Assembly: GCF_963675165.1 (NCBI RefSeq)
Contig: NC_087384.1
Span: forward strand, 6,841,682 to 6,905,681
Reading direction: 5' to 3'
Length of the DNA stretch: 64,000 nt
Source of the DNA: Halichondria panicea
Taxonomy: Eukaryota; Porifera; Demospongiae; Suberitida; Halichondriidae
The notes under the pieces were generated by a model that was not told where the DNA came from, did no database searches, and saw only the letters and a program-made list of their open reading frames with translations. Shown here one piece after another: positions 40,573 to 53,800 of the stretch. Numbering within the stretch: position 1 is the stretch's first letter; the number at the start of each line of letters is the position of its first letter. The position numbers were made by a program, and so were the translations under genes.

Positions 40573-40842
40573 AAACTGAACTACTTGCATTGTAAATTGT
40601 AATAATAGACTCATTAATATTTTTAATTCATTGATCATTATTATTATTATTTTGTTATTGTTGTCAATCAGTAGCAGGTCTACAATAATTTGTGATAATT
40701 ATGATTGTATAATATTTTTCTCTCAAAAAAGCATATAAATTATACTGTGATATGAAGTCAGCAGTACATGATAATGTGCATTACAAAAGACAAGACAAAT
40801 CAACACAAAAAGCATGGGAATAAAGGTTCACTGTAGGTAATG

Positions 40843-41894
40843 CTAGCTGAATGAGAATCGTGTAGTTCTTGCTTTCTCTTGTTCTTGTCTCTGTCTCTGT
40901 AACTCTGCCTGTGCGTACTGAGCCAGCTGTCGGGGCACTTGGGAGGGGTCCGTTAAAATGGTTGTCTTCTGACTCAGCTCTCTCAGGCTAGTCATCACAA
41001 CTGCAGGGGAAAGAAATACAGGCAATGATAGCTCCAGTAGTGTAGGGGTTGTTGAAAGCTGTATATAGCAGCAATGAACAATGTATGCATGATACAGGAT
41101 ACTGTGCTGTTAGACTGCAGGGCTTAGACAAGAAGGTACTTATTCATTATTGGAGACAAAAGCAACAGTCTTAGAGAAAGAAAATGTAATTAGACCCCCC
41201 CGAGCCCCTTACTGGGTCTGAGGGCTGGTAGGGTACAGCTTTGTTCAAACCAGGTGAGCACTGTCCTACACAACTCATCCACACTGCCAGTGGACACTGT
41301 GCTGTTGTAGGTATCAAACAGCTGGCCAAGGATGATGCCAAACTGAGCACACAATGGTCAAGGAGAACACAACAGTTAAATACACACATGCACACTGTAT
41401 AATACAGGCCAAATAATATGGTAATGTGCTGAAGGAGTAATGAGTGGGCAGATACAATCCAGAACTTGTAGTTTTGCTGTGTCCTTCTCTGCACGTATTC
41501 TCTGAACCTCTGTCTGTTCTCGTCAAGCCTCTGGAGGAAGTTGTTATTATTGTCACAAGGAACTATACTAACACGTACAGAAATTCTAGTACAGTATGCT
41601 AAAAGTTAAAATTAATGTTCTCCACTATATAAGGTGATATTTGTCAGACCCACCTGTCTGGTGACTGGGACTCCTGAAGCTGGCAACATCTCCTGACATT
41701 GAGCAATGGCCGTGTTCAGTTCCTCTATCTCTTTACGTAGAGCTTGTGTCTTACGTTCCCTGTCATCCCGCACCACGTGAGTGTGGTGGATGTGCTCAAT
41801 GGCTGCAAGGGAAGAACCCAAAGTTAGCTAACAGTCCCATTTCAGGGTAAATCACCAAGACTATATATGAACAATAATTATACATCCTCCTATA

Positions 41895-41934
<40 letters not shown>

Positions 41935-44900
41935 AGGGGATGGCTTACTCTTCTCCAGGACGACTGCTTTGCTGACCTTGCCGCTGGGGTAGGAGGAGAG
42001 GTTCACTACGAGGCTCTGGAGGTGGTCAAACCCTTGCTGTACGTGTGTGGAGGAAGCAAAGAACCATATTTAAAATTCACTTTATAGTGGACAGAAAAAA
42101 ATGCACATAATTAACCTATTCCAACACACTATAGGCACACAACTACACATCAAAGCTTAGCACATTAGCCCCCCCCACACACCCACACACACACCCACCT
42201 TGATGCTCCCACGACGCTTCTGCTCTGCACTGATGTGAGACTGTCTCCTCAGCTCTCTATACACTTCCTTCTCATCCCCACTCAGTTTACGAGACGGTTT
42301 CACTCGTAGGCCTGCTAGTCCAGTGGGTGTGGTCTCAGTGTCACTACCAGACAGATAGTAGGGGGAAGGACCAAGGGGAGTGGTCGAGGGATGAAGGGGC
42401 GTGGTCGAACCACCACTCATGAGCAATTGATAGTCAGGTACCTGAGGATGGTAAAGGTGCAGTTATACGCATGAGCACATTACATACAATTGTGTAGTTC
42501 TGGTGATCCATTTTTTTTAAAGCTAACACATGTACGTATGGGGCTGTATAAGATCGCTATGGAAACTTGCTTGTACAATGCTGGCACACTAGAATAAGTT
42601 AATATAAATCACTACCTCGTTAGGAGAGACCACGTTTGGAGGGGAGGAGAGGTCACTAGCCACACCCCCTCTATGCACCTCCTCCAGAGACATCTTAGCC
42701 GAGGCTCCACCCACTTCCTGTCCGCCAGGGCCGGGTGTGGTCAACAATACATCACGTAGAATGTTCACAAGGCTTGGATCAGACAGAACAGTTTGTAGCA
42801 TTTGTTTCTGCTGCTCTGATGCTTTCCCCGCAGATGACATTTGCTCCATAACCGTTTGTAACAACTCGGAATATTGTCGCTCTGCAAAGTTCTTTTGTTT
42901 GTCTATTTCTTGGATTTGCTTGTCATGTTCTGCACTCAGCTTCTGTACTTGTGCGCGGAGACGGTTGATTGGTTCACTTTTTCCGCGCTCGAGAGGGGGG
43001 CGTGTCCGAGGTACAGGTGATGAGGTCACGACCCCAAGGTTGCCGGCACTAGACACACGAACAAACGGCTGCTCCATCATGTGATCCTGAGAGCTGGTCA
43101 TGTGACTGGAAGGAGTGTACTGATTGGCTTGAGAGAATGTAAACGTGTTAGGAAATTTAAATGCATCAGCGGGTGTGGGCCTTGTGGGGACGTGAGGGCG
43201 TGGTGGGGGCGTGAGCTGTGGAGGGGTGACTTCAAACGCCCCCTCCATATCGTCCACTTTATGCTGTAAAGACGCTTGAATACTAAATATATCCTCTGAT
43301 GATGTCATAGGGTTATTGTTCATAGTAGAGAACGGTTCGTTTCCTTGCTGCTGGTAACCTGGCAACGAGTAACTATTCTGATTGGGCGATCTTGAATTGA
43401 TTACTGGCTCCGCCTTCATCGGGTAATTAGACAGCTCTCCGATATTGAGATTTCCACGTCTGTTTTCAGCAGAAGGCATGTTCAGAAATGCTGTCGGGGA
43501 CAAACTCTGTTGTTGCTGTGAGGTTGTGAAGGGGTCGACTTGTGGGGGCGGTGTGTAAGATGTGTGATAAGTGGGGGGTGGTGTGGTACTCGGAGCTCCA
43601 AATATAGGTGAGGCATGTGGTAGTGGTTGTTGAGCTGTCGAGTAAAAGGACCCACCCATAGAACGTGGGAGAACAACTGGAGACAGAGACAGAGAGTTGA
43701 CCATTATGCTCATGTACATGTATTTTTGGTATATAGCAATCTGTAGTCCATTAGAGAGGCCATTCAAAGGGCTACAAAACGAAATTTTTAATTATGAAAT
43801 TGGACAATTCTCACTCAAGTTACGGGCACTCAAAGGTACCTCCCCAAAAATAGCCGTTCAAGAAAACACAATACGATGCACACACTTACCGTCCATGGGC
43901 TCCAATCTGTTTAGGAAATCATCAAGCATGGGGTTGAGCATGTCAAGCTTAGGCTGTTGGAAGCCAATTAGCCCTGGTGTGGGGTTAAAGGTCAGGTCAG
44001 CGTACAGTAAGGGGGTGTGGCTTACTGTTGGGGTCGTCAATGGAGGGGGAGGTGTCCATGAACGAGAAAACAGGATCAAAAATGTCCGGAATATTGATTG
44101 GCATTCTTGCTGTATCCATAGAGTGGGTGTATGGTGGGTGTGGTTTACTCTGAAGCTCCTCCTACATGTACAGACAAAGTAAAGCAGTTATACAACACAG
44201 TGCACACACTCACAAACACTGTCAGTGCTCTCTCTATCACCTCAGCCAGGTACGGGTCAGGGCCACGGGTCTTCTACACAAGGAGGAATGAGGGAAGGAT
44301 AACTGTCAATATTTGGAGGGTCCATTGAATAACTCACATTTTTCCTGTGGTAATGTATTCTCCATTTCCTGTACTCGGAGGCTACGGCTGACGGCTCCCG
44401 CTTCCAATACTTGCCTTCTAATACCACGGCCTAACGAGTGTGTGGGTGTGTGTGTGTCATGTGATCTCATGGATATACTAGCCTTACCGCTTGTCTCTTG
44501 TGGTGGTCCAACTTTCGCTCAATATCAAACCGACAAAACTGTGGAACACGTCTTTTTTGAACTGTGTGTGTGTGTGTGTGTGTGTGTGGCCTTCACTAAT
44601 TGTGTGTAGTGTGTGGGTGGGTGGTGTGTGTGCGTGTGGCCTTCACTAATTGTGTGTAGTGTGTGGGTGGGTGGTGTGTGTGCGTGTGGCCTTCACTAAT
44701 TGTGTGTAGTGTGTGGGTGGGTGGTGTGTGTGCGTGTGGCCTTCACTAATTGTGTGTAGTGTGTGGGTGGGTGGTGTGTGTGTGCAACCAAACAATAGAG
44801 TACAACATAATTAGATTACTTCCTCAACTCCAAACATTGTGTCAGCTGCTTCTGTGCACAAGACACTGCACATTGTACAATACTAACAATACCCAATCAA

Positions 44901-45279
44901 CTGACACAATCGCATGCCCCCTCACACACACACCCACACACTCCTCACAACTCACACTGCAGGTGCCAGGAGCGCCATATTCCATTACTGAGACGGATCT
45001 GATCTGTCTTGATCATTTGAATGTGTCTGAAATGCTTCCATTGTGGCTGCACCAACACTCCACTGCACAGGGGGTGGGTGGGTGTGGTTAACACTTCCCA
45101 CACACCACACAACCCCACACTTATCACACACCCCACACGTACCTGCACTCGACGGTGAGCGTGTCAAACAGGTTAGCGAGTGTTGAGAGATTGTGAGGAT
45201 CTCGCTGACTGAATTGAAACTGATTGTTACGTCGTAGCATCGTCATTGCTGGGGAAAACTCAAATCCCCCACCAGCCAT
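40843..45279 (-). CDS. Mondo/ChREBP-type bHLH-leucine-zipper transcription factor
   Basis: About a dozen exons on the minus strand. The N-terminus (45143-45279, starting MAGGGFEFSPAMTML) and the next exon (44956-45062, QPQWKHFRHIQ and IRLSNGIWRSWHLQC) match the Mondo conserved regions that sense glucose phosphates in MondoA and ChREBP. Then come RRVPQFCRFDIERKL and KYWKREPSAVASEYRKWRIH. The middle exon (42605-43690) is Pro/Ser/Gln-rich. The basic region HISAEQKRRGSIK (about 42205) and helix 2 (GFDHLQSLVVNLSSYP, SGKVSKAVVLEK, about 41950-42050) form the bHLH that binds E-box-like ChoRE sites with Mlx. The zipper (RKEIEELNTAIAQCQEMLP) and C-terminal block (LRELSQKTTILTDPSQVPRQ) complete the family layout. 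Human paralogues are MLXIP and MLXIPL; a single ancestral gene is likely. Confidence 0.93.
44588..44785. repeat. 50-bp tandem repeat in Mondo intron
   Basis: Four near-identical copies, exact period 50, of GTGGCCTTCACTAATTGTGT followed by a GT/GGGTGGG-rich half. The array begins within a GT microsatellite right after an exon. Confidence 0.92.
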
Positions 45280-45653
45280 TCTGTAGAATGTGAATGAACT
45301 TTGACCCCTACACACAGGTTTTGTATCCTAGTTTATAGTACAGCTCTGACTATGTGTGCCTCACCTCCTGATATATATGAGTGGACTTCTTATAGATATA
45401 TCTCCACGTACTTGAAACACAACGGAGCACTTGTTACCAGTGAACTTTGACCTCTTCTGCAGCTCACATGGTCATTACCGGACCAGTTCCGAGGCCGTTT
45501 TTTCTCTATAGTTACGATTTGGCGGTAGGCCTTGTTCAAATGAGAGCCGCGGTCTTGTTTAGAGGCTATACTAATTCGCTATTTTGCAATCAGAATTCGC
45601 ACACAAAACATAAAAACAAACACACACAAGTAACAACACAGTGCTAGTCTACT

Positions 45654-48600
45654 CTAGGCAACAGTGATGACTCCAGGTATGACAATCTGAAACACCTTAG
45701 CCTCGGCCAAAATGGCCACAGTTAAAAACGTGACATAAATGAGTATGAGGAACACTCCGTATGCTCGTTTGAGTCTAAACTTTAGGATGAAGAGGACAAC
45801 CAGAGAACAGGATAAACTGAGCAGCAAGAATAGAGACGCTAGCAGCTCCACTTGGGTGAAGTACAACTGCAGTGTGTGTGTGTGTGGGGGTGGGGGGGGG
45901 GCAGTGTGTGTGTGTGTGGGGGGCAGTGTGTGTGTGTGTGTGTGTGAGTATAGCACCACTTTTCTTATAATGGTACTTGCTATTATACTACAAATGTCAA
46001 CCATTGCTATACACACACTACACACACACTACACACACACTACACACACTATACACACACTACACACACTACACACACACTACACACACTACACACACTA
46101 TACACACACTACACACACACAAAGCCTAACCATAACATAGCATGCGTGCTGGTACTCTCACCTTGAAGGCGAACCCCTCACGACCTAGAGATTTGATGAT
46201 AGAGCCTAACCCAATACCAAGGAGAATGTCTGAGGAGGTGACAACTAAGGAAAGAACAACAGCATGATTGTACACATACACATACATGCATGTACTGATA
46301 TATTTAAAGGATACTCAGTAGAGGTCCTCCAAAGCATGCTCCAATAGCCATGCGTGGAAACCCTTGTTTGGCCATCGTTACATTGGACACTGCGTCTGTG
46401 TGTGTGTGTGTGGGGGGGGGGGGTAATGTATGATCACGTTATAGTCATGTGATCTGCTTATATACCTCCGATGCTATTGCCCCAGGCTAATAGTGTGAGT
46501 CCCAGTATACCCTCGGAGAGATGTACCACAAGGCCAAATGCCTGCAGGGTCAGAGGTCAAATGAGGTTATTTTAAAGGGGGTGGAGGAAGTACCTGTAGA
46601 AGATTGACAATCTCATTCACTGTGCTGTATATCCACACCACGGCAACAACAAACCCCACCCACGCATATATCTGCAGATAGGAACAGAGAGTCAATAAAC
46701 AGTGGACTGCAATAAACACACTGCAGCAACTATACGTACAAACGTAGCATATACTTGGAAGGACATAATCACAAATTTAAGAGAGCTCTGATCACTCACA
46801 CAGTGGTAAATTGGAGGCTTCTCGTTCTTTGAAGTGAGAGCAACAATAATTGCACAGATGAGACTGAAGACCAGCACTATTCCTGCCACAGGGAATACAT
46901 CGCCAATCAGGTAGAAGCGATCTGAAGAGACAGAGGGGGGGGGGGGCTTATACATAGGCCATGGTAAAACAGGCGAAAAATAGACATTTGGATTTTAACA
47001 CAAGTCTCTCTCTAAACTGTCATAAAATCAAAAAAATGTATGCTATTGTACCAACGGAACTAAAAGTTATGGCCGTTTAAAGATGCTTTATTTAACCCCA
47101 TAGCTGTTCTCACACACATAGAGAGATACACGAACTATTATAACAGCTCACATTTGATGATGAGGATGACAAACATTGGAGAGGTGACACAGTGCACCAC
47201 GTTGAGCCACTTGTTCCAGTTGTGGTCGTCCTCGTTCCTATCCACCATTGGCACCGTCAGGGATAGGAAGAAACTGGCTGGACTCTAGTGGGAGGGGTCA
47301 GAGGATTACTAGGGAATACAAGGAGATTACTGGAGAACAATAGGTATACTAGAAATTACTGACCTTGAAGACCTCATAAATCTTTCCCAGGATACCCAAC
47401 TCTTTGAACGACTCCCCGAATGGCCAGAGGGCTAGTAGCATCTTGATAAATGGATGACGTCTTCTTATCTTGAGATTAACAAGAGGGTTCTGCTCGTCCT
47501 CGTCAGAAGAGTCCTCTGCCAGTAATGGTTCCTTCTCTGTCTCTTCTGGCCGTTCACTCAACTGTGGAGTAACTTTAGTCTTTAGTTTGGACCAACCAAT
47601 TTCCAAACTAACAGATCCATTTAGTTAGTAGCTACACATGTACGTAGTTGAGAGGTCTATCATTAACTTTATAATAATTACAATGAGCCCAAGACACCAA
47701 TATGCTTATTTTATACGTTGTTTGCTTGTCTATAATGTTACCATGCTGGCGCTCCTGGATCTGCTGTGACTGCGATGGACCTCCTCCCACACCTGAGACA
47801 AGTGAGGTATCCCCACAGCCGCACCCACCTCCTCCGTTATATCCAGAGCACCTGTGTGGGTGTGTGGAGTGTGTGTGGAGTGAGGGGGTGATGAGTGTGG
47901 AGTGTGTATGTATGTGTGTGTGTGTGTGTGCTAGTGTACCTGATAGTGTCTTCCTCATCTTCTTTGGTCGACCATATGCTGCTGGCCTAACAACTGCACC
48001 ATACGAGTACTCATCAGTTGGAGCTTCAACAGACGCCCCTCGTCTACGAGAAGTGGGTGGGGCTAAGCTCTCCCCTCCAGCGTGGAACCCAGAGGGTAAA
48101 CTTCCCGTCATGTCCCTCTCACGAGCTACAAGGGAACAAGCAATGGAAAATCTAACCTGCAAAGTATTGCAATAGAGATTTGGGGACTCTTTCAGCTGCC
48201 ACAACTTGAATTCCGTGAATCCAATGTCAACAAATTTATGATTTTCTGAAAGCTTAGAAAGAGACCTTTTAAATGATGTTATCAAAGTTTATATTTGAGA
48301 GTTAAAAATATTTGCCAACTTGGCAATACCATGGATTATAGCCCATGGTCCAAGGCCGAAAAATAACAAATTAGGGCCCCGACAAAATTGTGGATTAAAA
48401 CACATCATTTGAAAGGTGTCTTTCTAAGCTTTCAGAAAATCAGAAAATTTTTGACATTGGATAATTGTTCCTAAAGTTATGGCTGTTTAAAGATATTCAA
48501 CTACAACCCCCCCCCCCTCATTTCAATCAATGGTTCGGGGACTCTTTCAACAACCATTACTTTAGTATCGTTGATCCAATGCCAAACATGTTATGATTTT

Positions 48601-51355
48601 CTGAAAGCTTAAAAAGAGACCTTTTAAATGATGTTATCAAAGTTCATATTTGAGAGTTAAAAATATTTGCCAACTGGCAATACCATGAATAATAGCCCAT
48701 GGTCCAAGGCCGAAAAATGACAAATTAGGGCCCCAATGAAATTGTGGATTAAAACACATCATTTGAAAGGTCTCTTTCTAAGCTTTTAGAAAATCATAAA
48801 ATTATTGAATTTGGATCACCAGAACTCTTGTAGTACAGAATGCCAATGAATCACCTTTGCCGGGCCGAATAAGAAGTTTTGTGTTTTCGTTTATTTCCTC
48901 CTCTTCATCGTCTTCATCAATTACTTGAATCTGAATGCCGTGACCTATGACCCCTGAGGACTCGGACACACTGAGACTGGGTATCTGAAAGTTCTTTGGA
49001 TCGTCTCTTTCTCTCTTTATCTCCTCTACGTCCTCGCTGGATGTTTGTATAGAGCCGCCAATGTCCGGGGAGGGGAGGTGTGAGAACATACTAGTTGATC
49101 GCTTTGCACTAGCACTAGAGGAATCCAGCTCCTTGCCCTCAGGTAGTGCGGGGGCAGCTGTGTGTGTGGGGCGGCAGCTATGTGAGTGTGTGCGGGGGCG
49201 GCTGTGTGTGGGGGGCTATGTGAGTGTGTGCGGGGGCGGCTGTGTGTGTTAGTACACAGGATAAAGTATACACGTAGAGTTCAGAGGTTAAAGTGCAAGG
49301 ATACCTACATGTACACACTGCACTGTAGAGTTGCTGCACTAGCAGACTATAGTAGCAGCCTCTTCCCCTATCACATGACCTAATCACATGACCTACTCTC
49401 TCTATCACATGACCTACTTGGAATATCCCCAGTGCCAGCTCGTTTAATATTTCTCCATTTCTTGTAGCGTTGGTAGGAGAACCGACCCACTATCACCACG
49501 ACAACGTACACTATGTACATAGAGATGAACCCAACCGCATGAAATATGCTGACATAGTTGGTCCAGAGCAGATAAAAGGTCCAGAACACGGCTGACATGT
49601 AGAAGATGATGTCACGCAAGAATGGTCGCTGGGTTAGTGAGAAGGGCTTAGTGATGGTGACAGCTCCAACCACCACCGTAGTCACAAAGATACCAGCACC
49701 TGCCAGTGTGTGGGAGGGGGGGTTAGAAAAAATCCAATGGAACAAACAATTGATTATTAGTTGTTAGTTGACATTAACTATACTATCATCCAAGCTTTAG
49801 CCCCACCCCCCACACACAGACCCCCCACCTACCAAAGAGTGCTCCCACAGCAAGGCTGGCCTTCTCATCATCTGGTTGGTTGATGGCAGAGATGGCGCTG
49901 AATATATCAGGAGCTCCATTACCAAACGCCAGCAATGTCACTCCAGCTATGTTCTGGTTGAGTCGCAACACTTGTGACATCACCGTGAGGGCAGGACAAA
50001 AACTGGAAGAGGAGGGTTGAAATTAATCCAATCAAGGCTTGTGGTATTGCGAGACTAATTAACAAAGTAAAGGGGCTATACCTAATACATTGCTGAGTTG
50101 TTTGAAGTAGTCATACAAATCACAGTGAATGCAATACTAGCATGTACATGTAGACTGGTGTAGACAATGGCTGTGTACACTCTAAGAGGGGGTGCTCCTA
50201 CTAGCACCTACATGTACATGTAGACTGGTGTAGACAATGGCTGTGTACACACTAAGAGGGGGTGCTCCTAATACAGACTATAGAATACAACAGCTGCAGT
50301 ACTTACTATTCCTCTGCTGTAGCTCCCAACACCACAAACAGGAATATCAGCCAAACAAACTGTGGGAGAAATGCAGACAGTGAGGAAATGCAGACAGTGC
50401 GTATAATCAAGCGTATAAGTAATATACACTTTGGGGTTACTGAGAATCTTGTAAGCACGTACGTATTCAATAACAGACATAATTATCTGACATTCTACAG
50501 TTTCAGTGTTGATAGGACAACACATACACAGTGTTAACAATCAGTGCAAAGATACTGGATTATAGTACAGTCAGGCATAAGTGGTTGTACTGTACAATGG
50601 CAAAGGGGGAGAGTGATGGGGGGAGGGGCTAAAACACACCACTCACCAATATCACCATGGCGAGGGGTATGAGGTTGAAGGGCATTTGACAATAAATGAA
50701 GTTGAGATAGTCAATGATACCCTCTTCAGAGCCACAGCTCTCCACACACGTCACAAACACACACGCTGAAGAGTTGCTACTAAGATCGTGAAGGTCCGAA
50801 CACTGTGTACACACAGAGGCATTATAGCGTGCATATATACAGCTAAAAGTAACAAATAACATCATGTATATACAGTTAAAATTATAATAACATCATTATT
50901 TTATATACTTATACATGTACAGTTATAGCTGTACTGAAACACACATATAAAGTGCATTGAAGGGTTTAGGTAGCGTACATGCAATGTATCAAATAACATC
51001 GTGTATACAGCAAGATGTAGCTCAATAGCTAGCTGTACATAGTGTCTGTGCATATTATATTATATTATAGTGCAATACTTATAGGTAGCATACGTACATG
51101 TGCTGAGGCAAGGTCCACAGGTAGGTCCTCCATAATCAGCCCATTATCATTGCAGCTGTCATTGCTGGCATTGCCTCCCTCCTCATCACTGGGAGTGCTC
51201 AACAGCTGTCTACCCAGTCTCCCTGAGGCTGGTGAGGCCGAGGGAACATGATACACTCCAGACAGTAGGTAGAGGAAGAAGCAAGTGAAGGTCACCATAC
51301 ACACATAGCCACGCAACTGACGGACGGGTATCCCGCACTCAATGCTTCCAGGCAT
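45654..51355 (-). CDS. SLC8B1: NCLX-type sodium/calcium (lithium) exchanger
   Basis: About 15 exons on the minus strand. The start (51096-51355, MPGSIECGIPVRQLRG, then a hydrophobic segment) looks like a signal or targeting segment. The alpha-1 repeat is LNQNIAGVTLLAFGNGAPDI (49790-49983) and the alpha-2 repeat LGLTLLAWGNSIGDAVSNVT (46320-46545). Both carry the GNGAPD/GNS cation-binding residues of the family. Before alpha-1 is a Cys-rich luminal part (VFVTCVESCGSEEGIIDYL), as in human SLC8B1. Between the halves is a cytosolic loop with acidic stretches (about 48850-48930 and 47500). The C-terminus is LKRAYGVFLILIYVTFLTVA. Human NCLX exports calcium from mitochondria in exchange for sodium. 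Mitochondrial location here is inferred from homology. Confidence 0.93.
45876..46121. repeat. GT and TACACACAC arrays in SLC8B1 intron
   Basis: A GT/GGGG-rich array (45876-45948) and, after a short unique stretch, about ten copies of CTACACACA (46015-46121). Both lie in the last intron. Confidence 0.85.
46960..47095. repeat. Fold-back repeat, subfamily 2, one arm
   Basis: Contains 'ggattttaacacaagtctc', 'ccaacggaactaaaagttat' and 'ggccgtttaaagatgcttta'. In an SLC8B1 intron. Confidence 0.6.
48182..48500. repeat. Fold-back repeat, subfamily 1, tandem copy a
   Basis: About 320 bp: 'cttgaattccgtgaatccaa', 'gatgttatcaaagtttata', centre 'ataccatggattatagccc', right arm 'gtcctttctaagctttcag' (approximate) and 'aaagttatggctgtttaaag'. 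It abuts a second copy at 48535. Confidence 0.75.
48535..48835. repeat. Fold-back repeat, subfamily 1, tandem copy b
   Basis: About 300 bp, same layout as copy a and roughly 90% alike by eye over the left arm and centre. The right end switches to the 'gatcaccagaactcttgtag' ending, resembling subfamily 2. In an SLC8B1 intron. Confidence 0.75.
49155..49252. repeat. GC-rich tandem repeat in SLC8B1 intron
   Basis: About three copies of a 35-40-bp unit built on GTGCGGGGGCGGCTGTGTGT and CTATGTGAGT. Confidence 0.8.
50141..50279. repeat. 70-bp tandem duplication in SLC8B1 intron
   Basis: Two copies, period 70, of a unit with 'tagactggtgtagacaatgg' and 'aagagggggtgctccta', differing at one or two bases. 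Confidence 0.9.
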
Positions 51356-51583
51356 CACTGGTACAGTAGCTTGCAACACTCACTTAGGGCAGACTAGATT
51401 TTGCTATAATAATATGCTTGTTAGAGTTTATTCATGTTTAGCATGTGGTTGGATTGGAGGACAGGTCACGCCCACTAGTATGTTATTGTATCATGTGATT
51501 AACCTTTTGACCTTCTTAGCTTCCTTCCCTATAATTGCTGCCGTTAGACCTTTGACCTCCAATGTTTGCTGATTCAGCACATC
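51356..51583. promoter_or_regulatory. Head-to-head promoter region of SLC8B1 (-) and GPATCH3 (+)
   Basis: The two start codons are 228 bases apart on opposite strands, so both promoters must fit here or in 5' UTRs. TCATGTGA occurs at about 51491. No TATA box is evident, which is common for such shared promoters. Confidence 0.6.
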
Positions 51584-53660
51584 ATGGCTGAACAAGAACT
51601 GTATTCTAGTGGCTCTAGTTTTTACCTGATAGGAAACATTCCAGCCGCTCTACGATCGGCAGACTTGAGGAACTTCTTCTCCAGGCTCGTTGAAGGAAGT
51701 GTGTTCCTGTGCTTCCATTATAAGCATCGCCCAGAGCACAGTAAGAGTGGAGCAAGTACTAGTAGCTCTGAGACCACTACCAAGTGTTGTGTAGTTGTAC
51801 TCAAGGCTGGAGTGGAGGAAGAGACAGATTTTATCAAGGCGTATTCGAACAAGAACTGGCTTGACTCAAACGGAGATGTACTACTTTGTAAAACACGAAT
51901 CCAGTCGTTAACAATAACAGACAATAAAGACACTCAAACATCAGGATCGGCCATACCGTGGGATGACCTTCGACCCCTACCAGAACTGAACCCTCCTGCG
52001 GTAATGCCTATAGGAAATGTAGGTACACCTCTGAAGACCTTTATGGACTTAATACGAAGCTGTAAACTGCCGGGTCATGTGATAAAGAAATTACGACTCG
52101 AGTTTCCCAAGAGTAGAAGCACTCGTCGCTATGGAGCAGTCAAAATGGACTATGGTTGCCGTAGTAACTGGACTGGGAGCGGGGAGACTAGTGTGGAGAG
52201 AGATCGGAAAGAACAAAGAGAAGATGACGAGGACAGCCATGATGAGGATGACATACCATCAGTGAGTGTACACACACACACACACACACCTCTGGTACAT
52301 GTAGGGTTACCAACCATAACTTCTGTTTGGATGTTCAATTTCAGTGATTAACATTTTTGTGTAGTTCTAAGTTAGGTCAGACTCTAACATGCACAGGATG
52401 ACGACCATGATGCTGAAGAATGGGAGCGATATGAATCACTACACAATGATGTTGATAAACAGGTGAGGTTACATTAACAAATTGGGTAAAGAGTGATCAT
52501 TTAATACATACCCTCAGTGTACAGTTCACCTGGTAAAGGGTCATGTCAGTATAGCCACTGTCTTAGATGTGTCTGTCACTTCACACCGTTTGTCCTCATG
52601 CAGGGGCGTGATAAGGAGAGGCTATTTGAGGAGGAGCTGGAGGTAGTGTGGGAGAAGGGTGGGAGTGGCCTCGTGTTCTATACTGACTCCGCCTACTGGC
52701 AGGAGAAAGAGGGAGGTAGAGGACAGTTGTTACTAAACATCTAATTTGCACTGATTTCATGTTTAGAGTTGCCACAGTTTCTATCTGTAATGGTAATTCT
52801 ATTTGAACTTACTACTGTTTTTAAATTAATTAGAGGAGTTAATCTACTTGTAGGCAATTTCCACAAGTATTTGTTATGTTCATGTACTACCTCTTTGTTG
52901 TGTGTACTAACTGACTATTGACTGTCTTTCTCTCTCTCAACTAGATTTTGATGAGCAGTGCTCTAAGGAGGATGACTGGAACGTGGACACTGGACTCTAC
53001 TACCCTGGTGGTGGGGCTGATAGAGATGCAGTGGCTCTGAATGATATGACCCAGGAGACACGACTGAGAGAGGGCAAGGATGACGATAGGGAGACTTGGA
53101 ATACTGCAGCAGGCTTTGAGAAACACACCAAGGTAGGTTGATAGCTATAATAGCTCAGTGATAATTATAATTATTTGTTTGGTGGGTGTTTAACATGTGC
53201 GTGTGTTGATGTTGTCACTACCATATATAAATTATAGTGCCATGCTAGCTATTTTAGTTACTCTTAATTGCAGGGGTTTGGCAGTCGTGTTCTCAAGCAG
53301 TCTGGTTGGAGGGAGGGTCAAGGAGTGGGGGCTTCCAACCAGGGGAGAGCATCACCTGTGGAGCTCAATGGCCAACTACCAACTGTCAAGAAAGGCCTTG
53401 GGTAAGGGATGCACACTCTATTTAGCTATTATTTTAGTAAATTTTTTTTATATATATATTTTTTCAGTTATCGTGGAGAGAAATTGGATAGAGTTCAGAG
53501 AAAGCGACCGTTGACAAGGGATGTGCTGATATCTACTGTGTATGACAAGCCCTGTGAAAAGGAGGCCACTGTTTTACGCAGTGCCCCAGTAGGCACTCTC
53601 AAGTACAGAGACTTTAGAACTGGAGGAATATTGAACCATCCTCCTAACAAACTGCCATAG
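51584..53660 (+). CDS. GPATCH3: G-patch domain protein GPATCH3
   Basis: Six exons: 51584-52261, 52397-52462, 52604-52715, 52945-53132, 53274-53401 and 53468-53660. Total 1365 nt, 454 residues, in frame at each junction. Conserved blocks with GPATCH3 are SADLRNFFSRLVE, FLCFHYKHRPEH, LPELNPPAVMPIGNVGTPLK, FPKSRSTRRYG, EEWERYESLHNDV, WEKGGSGLVFYTDSAYWQE and DFDEQ. The G-patch (HTKGFGSRVLKQSGWREGQG to KKGLGYRGEK) spans about residues 346-400. G-patch proteins activate DEAH helicases. Human GPATCH3 is nuclear and has been linked to transcription and antiviral signalling control. An acidic run (EDDEDSHDEDD) precedes the second exon. Confidence 0.94.
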
Positions 53661-53800
53661 AAGTTCTCATTATTATTTTTATCACACCTGACATCGTTTC
53701 ATTGATATGATTATTATTTGTTGTGTAATGAGAATATTAACATATTATATACTGTAGCTAGACTATAGTAGCTCTAGTTTTCAGTTTGCTTCTCTGTTGG

